This document shows positions 1 to 15,699 of a DNA stretch of 64,000 nt, in pieces. The notes beneath the pieces are model-generated. The model saw only the letters and a list, made by a program, of their open reading frames with translations, was not told the DNA's origin and searched no databases. Where the stretch lies: NCBI GenBank assembly GCA_030248195.1, contig JASAND010026013.1, positions 1 to 64,000 on the forward strand, read 5' to 3'. Position numbers and translations under genes: made by a program. Numbering within the stretch: position 1 is the first letter of the stretch; every line of letters begins with the position of its first letter. The DNA is from Trissonchulus latispiculum. Lineage: Eukaryota; Nematoda; Enoplea; Enoplida; Ironidae.

Positions 1-3000
1 CCCGGGTTATACGGCCAAAAGTCATCGGAAATGGCCCACCAGACGCGCCATTTTGATTCTCATCCCGCGTGAAACAGCCGAATGCCATCGAAAATGGCCC
101 ACCAGACGGGCCATTTTGATTCTCATCCCGCGTAAAACAGCCGAATGCCATTGGAAATGGCCCACCAGACGCGCCATTTTGATTCTCATCCCGGGTGAAA
201 CAGCCGAATGCCATCGGAAATCGCCCACCAGACGGACCATTTTGATTGTCATCCCGTGTAAAATTGCCGAATGCTATCGGAAATGGCCCACCAGACGGGC
301 CATTTTGATTTTCATCCCGGGTGTAACAGCCAAAAGTCATCTGAAATGGCCCACCAGACGCGCCATTTTGATTCTCATCCCGGGTGAAACAGCCGAATGC
401 CATCGGAAATGGCCCACCAGACGGACCGTTTTGATTGTCATCCCGCGTGAAACAGCCGAATGCCATCGGAAATGGCAAACCAGACGGGCCATTTTTATTG
501 ACATCCAGCGTGAAACAGCCGAATGCTATCGGAAATGGCCCACCAGACGGGCCATTTTGATTTTCATCCCGCGTAAAATTGCGGAATGCCATTGGAAATG
601 GCAAACCAGACGTGCCATTTTGATTCTCATCCCGGGTGAAACAGCCGAATGCTATCGGAAATGGCCCAGCAGACGGGCCATTTTGATTCTCATCCCGGGT
701 GAAACAGCCAAAAGTCATCTGAAATGGCCCACCAGACGCGCCATTTTGATTCTCATCCCGGGTGAAACAGCCGAATGCCATCGGAAATGGCCCACCAGAC
801 GGGCCATTTTTATTGACATCCAGCGTGAAACAGCCGAATGCCATCGGAAATGACCCAGCAGACGGGCCATTATGATTCTCATCCCGCGTAAAATTGCCGA
901 ATGCTATCGGAAATGGCCCACCAGACGGGCCACTTTGATTGTCATCCCGCGTGAAACAGCCGAATGCCATCGGAAATGGCCCACCAGACGGGCCATTTTG
1001 ATTCTCATCCCGCGTAAAACAGCCGAATGCCATCGAAAATAGCCTACCAGACGGACCATTTTGATTGTCATACCGCGTGAAACAGCCGAATGCCATCGGA
1101 AATGGCCCACGAGACGGGCCATTTTTATTGACATCCAGCGTAAAACAGCCGAATGCCATCAGAAATGGCCCTGAACCGACATTTTTATTGTCATCCAGCG
1201 TGAAACAGCCGAATGCTATCGGAAATGGCCCAACAGACGGGCCACTTTGATTCTCATCCCGGGTTATACGGCCAAAAAGTCATCGGAAATGGCCCACCAG
1301 ACGGGCCATTTTTATTGACATCCCTTGTGAAACAGCCAAAAGTCATCGGAAATGGCCCAACAGACGGGCCACTTTGATTCTCATCCCGGGTTATACGGCC
1401 AAAAGTCATCGGAAATGGCCCACCAGACGCGCCATTTTGATTCTCATCCCGCGTGAAACAGCCGAATGCCATCGAAAATGGCCCACCAGACGGGCCATTT
1501 TCATTCTCATCCCGCGTAAAACAGCCGAATGCCATTGGAAATGGCCCACCAGACGGGCCATTTTGATTGTCATCCCGCGTGATACAGCCGAATGCCATCG
1601 GAAATGACCCAGCAGACGGACCATTTTGATTGTCATCCCGCGATAAAATTGCCGAATGCGAGGGAAGCCCAGGGACTTTGATTGTCATCCCGCGTGAAAC
1701 AGCCGAATGCCATCGAAATGGCCCACCAGACGGGCCATTTTGATTCTCATCCCGCGTAAAAACAGCCGAATGCCATCGAAAAATAGCCCACCAGACGGAC
1801 CACTTTTGATTGTCATACCGCGTGAAACAGCCAAATGCCATCGGAAATGGCCCACCGAGACGGGCCATTTTTATTGACATCCAGCGTAAAACAGCCGAAT
1901 GCCATCAGAAATGGCCCACCAGACGGGCCATTTTTATTGTCATCCCGCGTGAAACAGCCGAATGCCATCGGAAATGGCCCAACAGACGGCCACTTTGATT
2001 CTCATCCCGGGTTATACGGCCAAAAGTCATCGGAAATGGCCCACCAGACGGGCCATTTTTATTGACATCCCTTGTGAAACAGCCAAAAGTCATCGGAAAT
2101 GGCCCAACAGACGGGCCACTTTGATTCTCATCCCGGGTTATACGGCCAAAAGTCATCGGAAATGGCCCACCAGACGCGCCATTTTGATTCTCATCCCGCG
2201 TGAAACAGCCGAATGCCCCCGGAAATGACCCAGCAGACGGGCCATTGATTCCTCATCCGCGTAAAATTGCCGAATGCTACGGAAATGGCCTCCACCAGAC
2301 GGGCCACTTTGATTGTCATCCCGCGTGAAACAGACGAATGCCATCGGAAATGGCCCACCAGACGGCCATTTTGATTCTCATCCCGCGTAAAACAGCCGAA
2401 TGCCATCGGAAATGGCCCACCAGACGGGCCATTTTTATTGACATCCAGCGTAAAACAGCCGAATGCTATCGGAAATGGCCCAACAGACGGGCCATTTTGA
2501 TTCTCATCCCGGGTGAAACAGCCGAATGCCATCGGAAATGGCCCACCAGACCGGCTACTTTGATTGTCATCCCGCGTGAAACAGCCGAATGCCATCGGAA
2601 ATGGCCCAGCAGCGGGCCATTTTGATTCTCCTCCCGCGTAAACTTGCCGAATGCTATCGGAAATGGCCCACCAGACGGGCCACTTTGATTGTCATCCCGC
2701 GTGAAACAGCCGAATGCCATCGAAAATGGCCCACCAGACGGGCCATTTTCATTCTCATCCCGCGTAAAACAGCCGAATGCCATTGGAAATGGCCCACCAG
2801 ACGGGCCATTTTGATTGTCATCCCGCGTGATACAGCCGAATGCCATCGGAAATGACCCAGCAGACGGGCCATTATGATTCTCATCCCGCGTAAAATTGCC
2901 GAATGCTATCGGAAATGGCCCACCAGACGGGCCACTTTGATTGTCATCCCGCGTGAAACAGCCGAATGCCATCGGAAATGGCCCACCAGACGGGCCATTT

Positions 3001-6000
3001 TGATTCTCATCCCGCGTAAAACAGCCGAATGCCATCGAAAATAGCCCACCAGACGGACCATTTTGATTGTCATACCGCGTGAAACAGCCGAATGCCATCG
3101 GAAATGGCCCACGAGACGGGCCATTTTTATTGACATCCAGCGTAAAACAGCCGAATGCCATCAGAAATGGCCCACCAGACGGGCCATTTTTATTGTCATC
3201 CAGCGTGAAACAGCCGAATGCTATCGGAAATGGCCCAACAGACGGGCCACTTTGATTCTCATCCCGGGTTATACGGCCAAAAGTCATCGGAAATGGCCCA
3301 CCAGACGGGCCATTTTTATTGACATCCCTTGTGAAACAGCCAAAAGTCATCGGAAATGGCCCAACAGACGGGCCACTTTGATTCTCATCCCGGGTTATAC
3401 GGCCAAAAGTCATCGGAAATGGCCCACCAGACGCGCCATTTTGATTTTCATCCCGCGTGAAACAGCCGAATGCCATCGGAAATGACCCAGCAGACGGGCC
3501 ATTATGATTCTCATCCCGCGTAAAATTGCCGAATGCTATCGGAAATGGCCCACCAGACGGGCCACTTTGATTGTCATCCCGCGTGAAACAGCCGAATGCC
3601 ATCGGAAATGGCCCACCAGACGGGCCATTTTGATTCTCATCCCGCGTAAAACAGCCGAATGCCATCGGAAATGGCCCACCAGACGGGCCATTTTTATTGA
3701 CATCCAGCGTAAAACAGCCGAATGCCATCGGAAATGGCCCACCAGACGGGCCATTTTTATTGTCATCCAGCGTGAAACAGCCGAATGCTATCGGAAATGG
3801 CCCAACAGACGGACCATTTTGATTGTCATCCCGCGTGAAACAGCCGAATGCCATCGGAAATGGCAAACCACACGGGCCATTTTTATTGATATCCAGCGTG
3901 AAACAGCCGAATGCCATCGGAAATGGCAAACCAGACGGGCCATTTTTATTGATATCCAGCGTGAAACAGCCGAATGCTATCGGAAATGGCCCACCAGACG
4001 GGCCATTTTGATTTTCATCCCGCGTAAAATTGCCGAATGCCATTGGAAATGGCAAACCAGACGTGCCATTTTGATTGTCATCCCGCGTGAAACAGCCGAA
4101 TGCCATCGGAAATGGCCCACCAGACGGGCCATTTTCATTCTCATCCCGCGTAAAACAGCCGAATGCCATCGGAAATGGCCCACCAGACGGGCCATTTTGA
4201 TTGTCATCCCGCGTGATACAGCCGAATGCCATCGGAAATGACCCAGCAGACGGGCCATTATGATTCTCATCCCGCGTAAAATTGCCGAATGCTATCGGAA
4301 ATGGCCCACCAGACGGGCCACTTTGATTGTCATCCCGCGTGAAACAGCCGAATGCCATCGGAAATGGCCCACCAGACGGGCCATTTTAATTCTCATCCCG
4401 CGTAAAACAGCCGAATGCCATCGAAAATAGCCCACCAGACGGACCATTTTGATTGTCATCCCGCGTGAAACAGCCGAATGCCATCGGAAATGGCCCACCA
4501 GACGGGCCATTTTTATTGACATCCAGCGTAAAACAGCCGAATGCCATCGGAAATGGCCCACCAGACGGGCCATTTTTATTGTCATCCAGCGTGAAACAGC
4601 CGAATGCTATCGGAAATGGCCCAACAGACGGGCCACTTTGATTCTCATCCCGGGTTATACGGCCAAAAGTCATCGGAAATGGCCCACCAGACGGGCCATT
4701 TTGATTCTCATCCAGCGTGAAACAGCCGAATGCTTTCGAAAATGGCCCACCAGACGGGCCATTTTGATTCTCATCCCGCGTAAAATTGCCGAATGCTATC
4801 GGAAATGGCCCACCAGACGGGCCATTTTGATTTTCATCCCGGGTGAAACAGCCGAATGCCATCGGAAATGGACCACCAGACGGACCATTTTGATTGTCAT
4901 CCCGCGTGAAACAGCCGAATGCCATCGGAAATGGCAAACCACACGGGCCATTTTTATTGATACCAGCGTGAAACAGCCGAATGCCATCGGAAATGGCAAA
5001 CCAGACGGGCCATTTTTATTGAGATCCAGCGTGAAACAGCCGAATGCTATCGGAAATGGCCCACCAGACGGGCCATTTTGATTTTCATCCCGCGTAAAAT
5101 TGCCGAATGCCATTGGAAATGGCAAACCAGACGTTCCATTTTGATTGTCATCCCGCGTGAAACAGCCGAATGCCATCGGAAATGGCCCACCAGACGGGCC
5201 ATTTTCATTCTCATCCCGCGTAAAACAGCCGAATGCCATCGGAAATGGCCCACCAGACCGGCTACTTTGATTGTCATCCCGCGTGAAACAGCCGAATGCC
5301 ATCGGAAATGACCCAGCAGACGGGCCATTATGATTCTCATCCCGCGTAAAATTGCCGAATGCTATCGGAAATGGCCCACCAGACGGGCCACTTTGTTTGT
5401 CATCCCGCGTGAAACAGCCGAATGCCATCGGAATGGCCCACCAGACGGGCCATTTTAATTCTCATCCCGCGTAAAACAGCCGAATGCCATCGAAAATAGC
5501 CCACCAGACGGACCATTTTGATTGTCATCCCGCGTGAAACAGCCTAATGCCATCGGAAATGGCCCACCAGACGGGCCATTTTTTTATTGACATCCAGCGT
5601 AAAACAGCCGAATGCCATCGGAAATGGCCCACCAGACGGGCCATTTTTTTTGTCATCCAGCGTGAAACAGCCGAATGCAATCGGAAATGGCCCAACAGAC
5701 GGGCCACTTTGATTCTCATCCCGGGTTATACGGCCAAAAGTCATCAGAAATGGCCCACCAGACGGGCCATTTTTATTGACATCCCTTGTGGAAACACCCA
5801 AAAGTCACCGGAAATCGCCCAACAGACGGGCCACTTTGATTCTCATCCCGGGTTATACGGCCAAAAGTCATCGGAAATGGCCCACCAGACGCGCCATTTT
5901 GATTCTCATCCCGCGTGAAACAGCCGAATGCCATCGGAAATGACCCAGCAGACGGGCCATTATGATTCTCATCCCGCGTAAAATTGCCGAATGCTATCGG

Positions 6001-9000
6001 AAATGGCCCACCAGACGGGCCACTTTGATTGTCATCCCGCGTGAAACAGCCGAATGCCATCGGAAATGGCCCACCAGACGGGCCATTTTGATTCTCATCC
6101 CGCGTAAAACAGCCGAATGCCATCGGAAATGGCCCACCAGACGGGCCATTTTTATTGACATCCAGCGTAAAACAGCCGAATGCCATCGGAAATGGCCCAC
6201 CAGACGGGCCATTTTTATTGTCATCCAGCGTGAAACAGCCGAATGCTATCGGAAATGGCCCAACAGACGGGCCACTTTGATTCTCATCCCGGGTTATACG
6301 GCCAAAAGTCATCGGAAATGGCCCACCAGACGGGGCATTTTTATTGACATACCTTGTGAAACAGCCCAAAGACATCGGAAATGGCCCACCAGACGGGCCA
6401 TTTTGATTCTCATCCAGCGTGAAACAGCCGAATGCTTTCGAAAATGGCCCACCAGACGGGCCATTTTGATTCTCATCCCGTGTAAAATTGCCGAATGCTA
6501 TCGGAAATGGCCCACCAGACGGGCCATTTTGATTTTCATCCCGGGTGAAACAGCCGAATGCTATCGGAAATGGCCCAACAGACGGGCCAGTTTGATTCTC
6601 ATCCCGGGTTATACGGCCAAAAGTCATCGGAAATGGCCCACCAGACGGGGCATTTTTATTGACATACCTTGTGAAACAGCCAAAAGTCATCGGAAATGGC
6701 CCACCAGACGGGCCATTTTGATTCTCATCCAGCGTGAAACAGCCGAATGCTTTCGAAAATGGCCCACCAGACGGGCCATTTTGATTCTCATCCCGTGTAA
6801 AATTGCCGAATGCTATCGGAAATGGACCACCAGACGGACCATTTTGATTGTCATCCCGCGTGAAACAGCCGAATGCCATCGGAAATGGCAAACCAGACGG
6901 GCCATTTTTATTGATATCCAGCGTGAAACAGCCGAATGCCATCGGAAATGGCAAACCAGACGGGCCATTTTTATTGATATCCAGCGTGAAACAGCCGAAT
7001 GCTATCGGAAATGGCCCACCAGACGGGCCATTTTGAATTTCATCCCGCGTAAAATAGCCGAATGCCATTGGAAATGGCAAACCAGACGTGCCATTTTGAT
7101 TCTCATCCCGGGTGAAACAGCCGAATGCTATCGGAAATGGCCCAGCAGACGGGCCATTTTGATTCTCATCCCGTGTAAAATTGCCGAATGCTATCGGAAA
7201 TGGCCCACCAGACGGGCCATTTTGATTTTCATCCCGGGTGAAACAGCCAAAAGTCATCTGAAATGGCCCACCAGACGCGCCATTTTGATTCTCATCCCGG
7301 GTGAAACAGCCGAATGCCATCGGAAATGGCCCACCAGACGGACCATTTTGATTGTCATCCCGCGTGAAACAGCCGAATACCATCGGAAATGGCCCACCAG
7401 ACGGGCCATTATTATTGACATCCAGCGTGAAACAGCCGAATGCTATCGGAAATGGCCCACCAGACGGGCCATTTTGATTCTCATCCCGCGTAAAATTGCC
7501 GAATGCCATGGGAAATGGCCCACCAGACGGGCCATTTTGATTGTCATCCCGGGTGAAACAGCCGAATGCCATCGGAAATGGCCCACCAGACGGACCATTT
7601 TGATTGTCATCCCGGGTGAAACAGCCGAATGCTATCGGAAATGGCCCAGCAGACCGGACATTTTGATTCTCATCCCGTGAAAATTGCCGAATGCTATCGG
7701 AAATGGCCCACCAGACGGGCCATTTTGATTTTCATCCCGGGTGTAACAGCCAAAAGTCATCTGAAATGGCCCACCAGACGCGCCATTTTGATTCTCATCC
7801 CGGGTGAAACAGCCGAATGCCATCAGAAATGGCCCACCAGACGGACCATTTTGATTGTCATCCCGCGTGAAACAGCCGAATGCCATCGGAAATGACCCAG
7901 CAGACGGGCCATTATGATTCTCATCCCGCGTAAAATTGCCGAATGCTATCGGAAATGGCCCACCAGACGGGCCACTTTGATTGTCATCCCGCGTGAAACA
8001 GCCGAATGCCATCGGAAATGGCCCACCAGACGGGCCATTTTGATTCTCATCCCGCGTAAAACAGCCGAATGCCATCGAAAATAGCCCACCAGACGGACCA
8101 TTTTGATTGTCATCCCGCGTGAAACAGCCGAATGCCATCGGAAATGGCCTACCAGACGGGCCATTTTGATTCTCATCCAGCGTGAAACAGCCGAATGCTT
8201 TCGAAAATGGCCCACCAGACGGGCCATTTTGATTCTCATCTCGCGTAAAACAGCCGAATGCCATCGGAAATGGCCCACCAGACGGGCCATTTTGATTTTC
8301 ATCCCGGGTGTAACAGCCAAAAGTCATCTGAAATGGCCCACCAGACGCGCCATTTTGATTCTCATCCCGGGTGAAACAGCCGAATGCCATCGGAAATGGC
8401 CCACCAGACGGACCATTTTGATTGTCATCCCGCGTGAAACAGCCGAATGCCATCGGAAATGGCAAACCAGACGGGCCATTTTTATTGACATCCAGCGTGA
8501 AACAGCCGAATGCTATCGGAAATGGCCCACCAGACGGGCCATTTTGATTTTCATCCCGCGTAAAATTGCCGAATGCCATTGGAAATGGCAAACCAGACGT
8601 GCCATTTTGATTCTCATCCCGGGTGAAACAGCCGAATGCCATCGGAAATGGCCCACCAGACGGGCCACTTTGATTGTCATCCCGGGTGAAACAGCCGAAT
8701 GCCATCGGAAATGGCCCACCAGACGGACCATTTTGATTGTCATCCCGCGTGAAACAGCCGAATGCCTTCGGAAATGGCAAACCAGACGGACCATTTTTAT
8801 TGACATCCAGCTTGAAACAGCCGAATGCTATCGGAAATGGCCCACCAGACGGGCCATTTTGATTTTCATCCCGCGTAAAAAAGCCTAATGCCATCGGAAA
8901 TGGCCCACCAGACGGGCCATTTTGATTGTCATCCCGCGTGATACAGCCGAATGCCATCGGAAATGACCCAGCAGACGGGCCATTATGATTCTCATCCCGC

Positions 9001-12000
9001 GTAAAATTGCCGAATGCTATCGGAAATGGCCCACCAGACGGGCCACTTTGATTGTCATCCCGCGTGAAACAGCCGAATGCCATCGGAAATGGCCCACCAG
9101 ACGGGCCATTTTGATTGTCATCCCGCGTGATACAGCCGAATGCCATCGGAAATGGCCCACCAGACGGGCCATTTTGATTCTCATCCCGCGTAAAACAGCC
9201 GAATGCCATCGAAAATAGCCCACCAGACGGACCATTTTGATTGTCATCCCGCGTGAAACAGCCGAATGCCATCGGAAATGGCCCACCAGACGGGCCATTT
9301 TTATTGACATCCAGCGTAAAACAGCCGAATGCCATCGGAAATGGCCCACCAGACGGGCCATTTTTATTGTCATCCAGCGTGAAACAGCCGAATGCTATCG
9401 GAAATGGCCCAACAGACGGGCCACTTTGATTCTCATCCCGGGTTATACGGCCAAAAGTCATCGGAAATGGCCCACCAGACGGGCCATTTTTATTGACATC
9501 CCTTGTGAAACAGCCAAAAGTCATCGGAAATGGCCCACCAGACGGGCCATTTTGATTCTCATCCCGGGTGAAACAGCCAAAAGTCATCGGAAATGGCCCA
9601 CCAGACGGGCCATTTTGATTCTCATCCAGCGTGAAACAGCCGAATGCTTTCGAAAATGGCCCACCAGACGGGCCATTTTGATTCTCATCCCGTGTAAAAT
9701 TGCCGAATGCTATCGGAAATGGCCCACCAGACGGGCCATTTTGATTTTCATCCCGGGTGTAACAGCCAAAAGTCATCTGAAATGGCCCACCAGACGCGCC
9801 ATTTTGATTCTCATCCCGGGTGAAACAGCCGAATGCCATCGGAAATGGCCCACCAGACGGACCATTTTGATTGTCATCCCGCGTGAAACAGCCGAATGCC
9901 ATCGGAAATGGCAAACCAGACGGGCCATTTTTATTGACATCCAGCGTGAAACAGCCGAATGCTATCGGAAATGGCCCACCAGACGGGCCATTTTGATTTT
10001 CATCCCGCGTAAAATTGCCGAATGCCATTGGAAATGGCAAACCAGACGTGCCATTTTGATTTTCATCCCGGGTGAAACAGCCGAATGCCATCGGAAATGG
10101 CCCACCAGACGGGCCACTTTGATTGTCATCCCGGGTGAAACAGCCGAATGCAAAAGTAAATTACCCACCAGACGGAACATTTTGATTGTCATCCCGCGTG
10201 AAACAGCCGAATGCCTTCGGAAATGGCAAACCAGACGGACCATTTTTATTGACATCCAGCTTGAAACAGCCGAATGCTATCGGAAATGGCCCACCAGACG
10301 GGCCATTTTGATTTTCATCCCGCGTAAAATTGCCGAATGCCATCGGAAATGGCCCACCAGACGGGCCATTTTGATTGTCATCCCGCGTGATACAGCCGAA
10401 TGCCATCGGAAATGACCCAGCAGACGGGCCATTATGATTCTCAGCCCGCGTGAAATTGCCGAATGCGATCGGAAATGGCCCACCAGACGGGCCACTTTGA
10501 TTTTCATCCCTCGTGAAATAGCCGTATGCCATCGGAAATGGCCCAGCAGACGGGCCATTTTGATTGTCATCCCGCGTGATACAGCCGAATGCCATCGGAA
10601 ATGACCCAGCAGACGGGCCATTATGATTATCTTCCCGCGTAAAATTGCCTTATTCTAACGGAAATGGACCACCAGTCGGTCCACTTTGATTGTCATCCCG
10701 CGTTAAACTGCCGAATGCCATCGGAAATGGCCCACCAGACGGGCCATTTTGATTGTCATCCCGCGTGAAACAGCCGAATGACATCGGAAATGGCCCACCA
10801 GACGGGCCATTTTTATTGACATCCAGCGTAAAACAGCCGAATGCCATCGGAAATGGCCCACCAGACGGGCCATTTTTATTGTCATCCAGCGTGAAACAGC
10901 CGAATGCTATCGGAAATGGCCCAACAGACGGGCCACTTTGATTCTCATCCCGGGTTATACGGCCAAAAGTCATCGGAAATGGCCCACCAGACGGGCCATT
11001 TTTATTGACATCCCTTGTGAAACAGCCAAAAGTCATCGGAAATGGCCCAACAGACGGGCCACTTTGATTCTCATCCCGGGTTATACGGCCAAAAGTCATC
11101 GGAAATGGCCCACCAGACGCGCCATTTTGATTCTCATCCCGCGTGAAACAGCCGAATGCCATCGGAAATGACCCAGCAGACGGGTAATTATGATTCTCAT
11201 CCCGCGTTAAACTGCCTAATGACATCGGAAATGGCCCACCAGACGGGCCACTTTGATTTTGATCCCGCGTGAAACAGCCTAAAGGTATCGGAAATGGCCC
11301 ACCAGACCGGCCATTTTGATTCTCATCCCGCGTGAAACAGCCGAATGCAATCGGAAATGGCCCAGGCCATTTTTATTGACATCCAGCGTAAAACAGCCGA
11401 ATGCCATCGGAAATGGCCCACCAGACGGGCCATTTTTATTGTCATCCAGGCGTGAAACAGCCGAATGCTATCGGAAATGGCCCAACAGACGGGCCACTTT
11501 GATTCTCATCCCGGGTTATACGGCCAAAAGTCATCGGAAATGGCCCACCAGACGGGGCATTTTTATTGACATACCTTGTGAAACAGCCAAAAGTCATCGG
11601 AAATGGCCCACCAGACGGGCCATTTTGATTCTCATCCAGCGTGAAACAGCCGAATGCTTTCGAAAATGGCCCACCAGACGGGCCATTTTGATTCTCATCC
11701 CGTGTAAAATTGCCGAATGCTATCGGAAATGGCCCACCAGACGGGCCATTTTGATTTTCATCCCGGGTGAAACAGCCGAATGCCATCGGAAATGGACCAC
11801 CAGACGGACCATTTTGATTTTCATCCCGCGTGAAACAGCCGAATGCCATCGGAAATGGCAAACCAGACGGGCCATTTTTATTGATTTCCAGCGTGAAACA
11901 GCCGAATGCCATCGGAAATGGCAAACCAGACGGGCATTTTTATTGATATCCAGCGTGAAACAGCCGAATGCTATCGGAAATGGCCCACCAGACGGGCCAT

Positions 12001-15000
12001 TTTGATTTTCATCCCGCGTAAAATTGCCGAATGCCATTGGAAATGGCAAACCAGATGTGCCATTTTGATTCTCATCCCGGGTGAAACAGCCGAATGCTAT
12101 CGGAAATGGCCCAGCAGACGGGCCATTTTGATTCTCATCCCGTGTAAAATTGCCGAATGCTATCGGAAATGGCCCACCAGACGGGCCATTTTGATTTTCA
12201 TCCCGGGTGAAACAGCCAAAAGTCATCTGAAATGGCCCACCAGACGCGCCATTTTGATTCTCATCCCGGGTGAAACAGCCGAATGCCATCGGAAATGGCC
12301 CACCAGACGGGCCATTTTTATTGACATCCAGCGTAAAACAGCCGAATGCCATCGGAAATGGCCCACCAGACGGGCCATTTTTATTGTCATCCAGCGTGAA
12401 ACAGCCGAATGCTATCGGAAATGGCCCAACAGACGGGCCACTTTGATTCTCATCCCGGGTTATACGGCCAAAAGTCATCGGAAATGGCCCACCAGACGGG
12501 CCATTTTTATTGACATCCCTTGTGAAACAGCCAAAAGCCATCGGAAATGGCCCAACAGACGGGCCACTTTGATTCTCATCCCGGGTTATACGGCCAAAAG
12601 TCATCGGAAATGGCCCACCAGACGTGCCATTTTGATTCTCATCCCGGGTGAAACAGCCGAATGCTATCGGAAATGGCCCAGCAGACGGGCCATTTTGATT
12701 CTCATCCCGTGTAAAATTGCCGAATGCTATCGGAAATGGCCCACCAGACGGGCCATTTTGATTTTCATCCCGGGTGAAACAGCCAAATGTCATCTGAAAT
12801 GGCCCACCAGACGCGCCATTTTGAGTCTCATCCCGGGTGAAACAGCCGAATGCGATCGGAAATGGCCCACCAGACGGGCCATTTTTTATTGACATCCAGC
12901 GTAAAACAGCCGAATGCCATCGGAAATGGCCCACCAGACGGGCCATTTTGATTGTCATCCCGCGTGAAACAGCCGAATGCAATCGGAAATGTCCCAACAG
13001 ACTGGCGAAGTTGGTTCTCATCCGGGGTTATAAGGCCTAAAGTCAGAGGAAATGGCCCACCAGACGGGCCATTTTTATTGACATCCCCTTGTGAAACAGC
13101 CAAAAGCCATCGGAAATGGCCAAACAGACGGGACACTTTGATTCTACTCCCTGGTTATACTGCCAAAACTCTTCGGAAATGGCCCACCAGACGCGCCATT
13201 TTGATTCTCATCCCGCGTGAAACAGCCGAATGCCATCGGAAATGACCCAGCAGACGGGTAATTATGATTCTCATCCCGCGTAAAATTGCCGAATGCTATC
13301 GGAAATGGCCCACCAGACGGGCCACTTTGATTGTCATCCCGCGTGAAACAGCCGAATGCCATCGGAAATGGCCCACCAGACGGGCCATTTTTATTGACAT
13401 CCCGCGTAAAACAGCCGAATGCCATCGGAAATGGCCCACCAGACGGGCCATTTTTATTGACATCCAGCGTAAAACAGCCGAATGCCATCGGAAATGGCCC
13501 ACCAGACGGGCCATTTTTATTGTCATCCAGCGTGAAACAGCCGAATGCTATCGGAAATGGCCCAACAGACGGGCCACTTTGATTCTCATCCCGCGTTAAA
13601 CTGCCTAATGCCATCGGAAATGGCCCACCAGACGGGGCATTTTTATTGACATACCTTGTGAAACAGCCAAAAGTCATCGGAAATGGCCCACCAGACGGGC
13701 CATTTTGATTCTCATCCAGCGTGAAACAGCCGAATGCTTTCGAAAATGGCCCACCAGACGGGCCATTTTGATTCTCATCCCGTGTAAAATTGCCGAATGC
13801 TATCGGAAATGGCCCACCAGACGGGCCATTTTGATTGTCATCCCGGGTGAAACAGCCGAATGCCATCGGAAATGGACCACCAGACGGTCCATTTTGATTG
13901 TCATCCCGCGTGAAACAGCCGAATGCCATCGGAAATGGCAAACCAGACGGGCCATTTTTATTGATATCCAGCGTGAAACAGCCGAATGCCATCGGAAATG
14001 GCAAACCAGACGGGCCATTTTTATTGATATCCAGCGTGAAACAGCCGAATGCTATCGGAAATGGCCCACCAGACGGGCCATTTTGATTTTCAACCCGCGT
14101 AAAATTGCCGAATGCCATTGGAAATGGCAAACCAGACGTGCCATTTTGATTCTCATCCCGGGTGAAACAGCCGAATGCTATCGGAAATGGCCCAGCAGAC
14201 GGGCCATTTTGATTCTCATCCCGTGTAAAATTGCCGAATGCTATCGGAAATGGCCCACCAGACGGGCCATTTTGATTTTCATCCCGGGTGAAACAGCCAA
14301 AAGTCATCTGAAATGGCCCACCAGACGCGCCATTTTGATTCTCATCCCGGGTGAAACAGCCGAATGCCATCGGAAATGGCCCACCAGACGGACCATGTTG
14401 ATTGTCATCCCGCGTGAAACAGCCGAATACCATCGGAAATGGCCCACCAGACGGGCCATTATTATTGACATCCAGCGTGAAACAGCCGAATGCTATCGTA
14501 AATGGCCCACCAGACGGGCCATTTTGATTCTCATCCCGCGTAAAATTGCCGAATGCCATTGGAAATGGCCCACCAGACGGGCCATTTTGATTGTCATCCC
14601 GGGTTAAACTGCCGAATGCAATCGGAAATGGCCCACCAGACGGACCATTTTGATTGTCATCGGGTGAAACAGCCGAATGCTATCGGAATTGGCCCAGAAG
14701 ACCGGTCATTTTGATTCTCATCCCGTGAAAATTGCCGAATGCTATCGGAAATGGCCCACCAGACGGGCCATTTTGATTTTCATCCCGGGTGTAACAGCCA
14801 AAAGTCATCTGAAATGGCCCACCAGACGCGCCATTTTGATTCTCATCCCGCGTGAAACAGCCGAATGCCATCGGAAATGGCAAACCAGACGGGCCATTTT
14901 TATTGATATCCAGCGTGAAACAGCCGAATGCCATCGGAAATGGCAAACCAGACGGGCCATTTTTATTGATATCCAGCGTGAAACAGCCGAATGCTATCGG

Positions 15001-15699
15001 AAATGGCCCACCAGACGGGCCATTTTGATTTTCAACCCGCGTAAAATTGCCGAATGCCATTGGAAATGGCAAACCAGACGTGCCATTTTGATTCTCATCC
15101 CGGGTGAAACAGCCGAATGCTATCGGAAATGGCCCAGCAGACGAGCCATTTTGATTCTCATCCCGTGTAAAATTGCCGAATGCTATCGGAAATGGCCCAC
15201 CAGACGGGCCATTTTGATTTTCATCCGGGTGAAACAGCCAAAAGTCATCTGAAATGGCCCACCAGACGCGCCATTTTGATTCTCATCCCGGGTGAAACAG
15301 CCGAATGCCATCGGAAATGGCCCACCAGACGGACCATGTTGATTGTCATCCCGCGTGAAACAGCCGAATACCATCGGAAATGGCCCACCAGACGGGCCAT
15401 TATTATTGACATCCAGCGTGAAACAGCCGAATGCTATCGTAAATGGCCCACCAGACGGGCCATTTTGATTCTCATCCCGCGTAAAATTGCCGAATGCCAT
15501 TGGAAATGGCCCACCAGACGGGCCATTTTGATTGTCATCCCGGGTGAAACAGCCGAATGCCATCGGAAATGGCCCACCAGACGGACCATTTTGATTGTCA
15601 TCCCGGGTGAAACAGCCGAATGCTATCGGAAATGGCCCAGCAGACCGGTCATTTTGATTCTCATCCCGTGAAAATTGCCGAATGCTATCGGAAATGGCC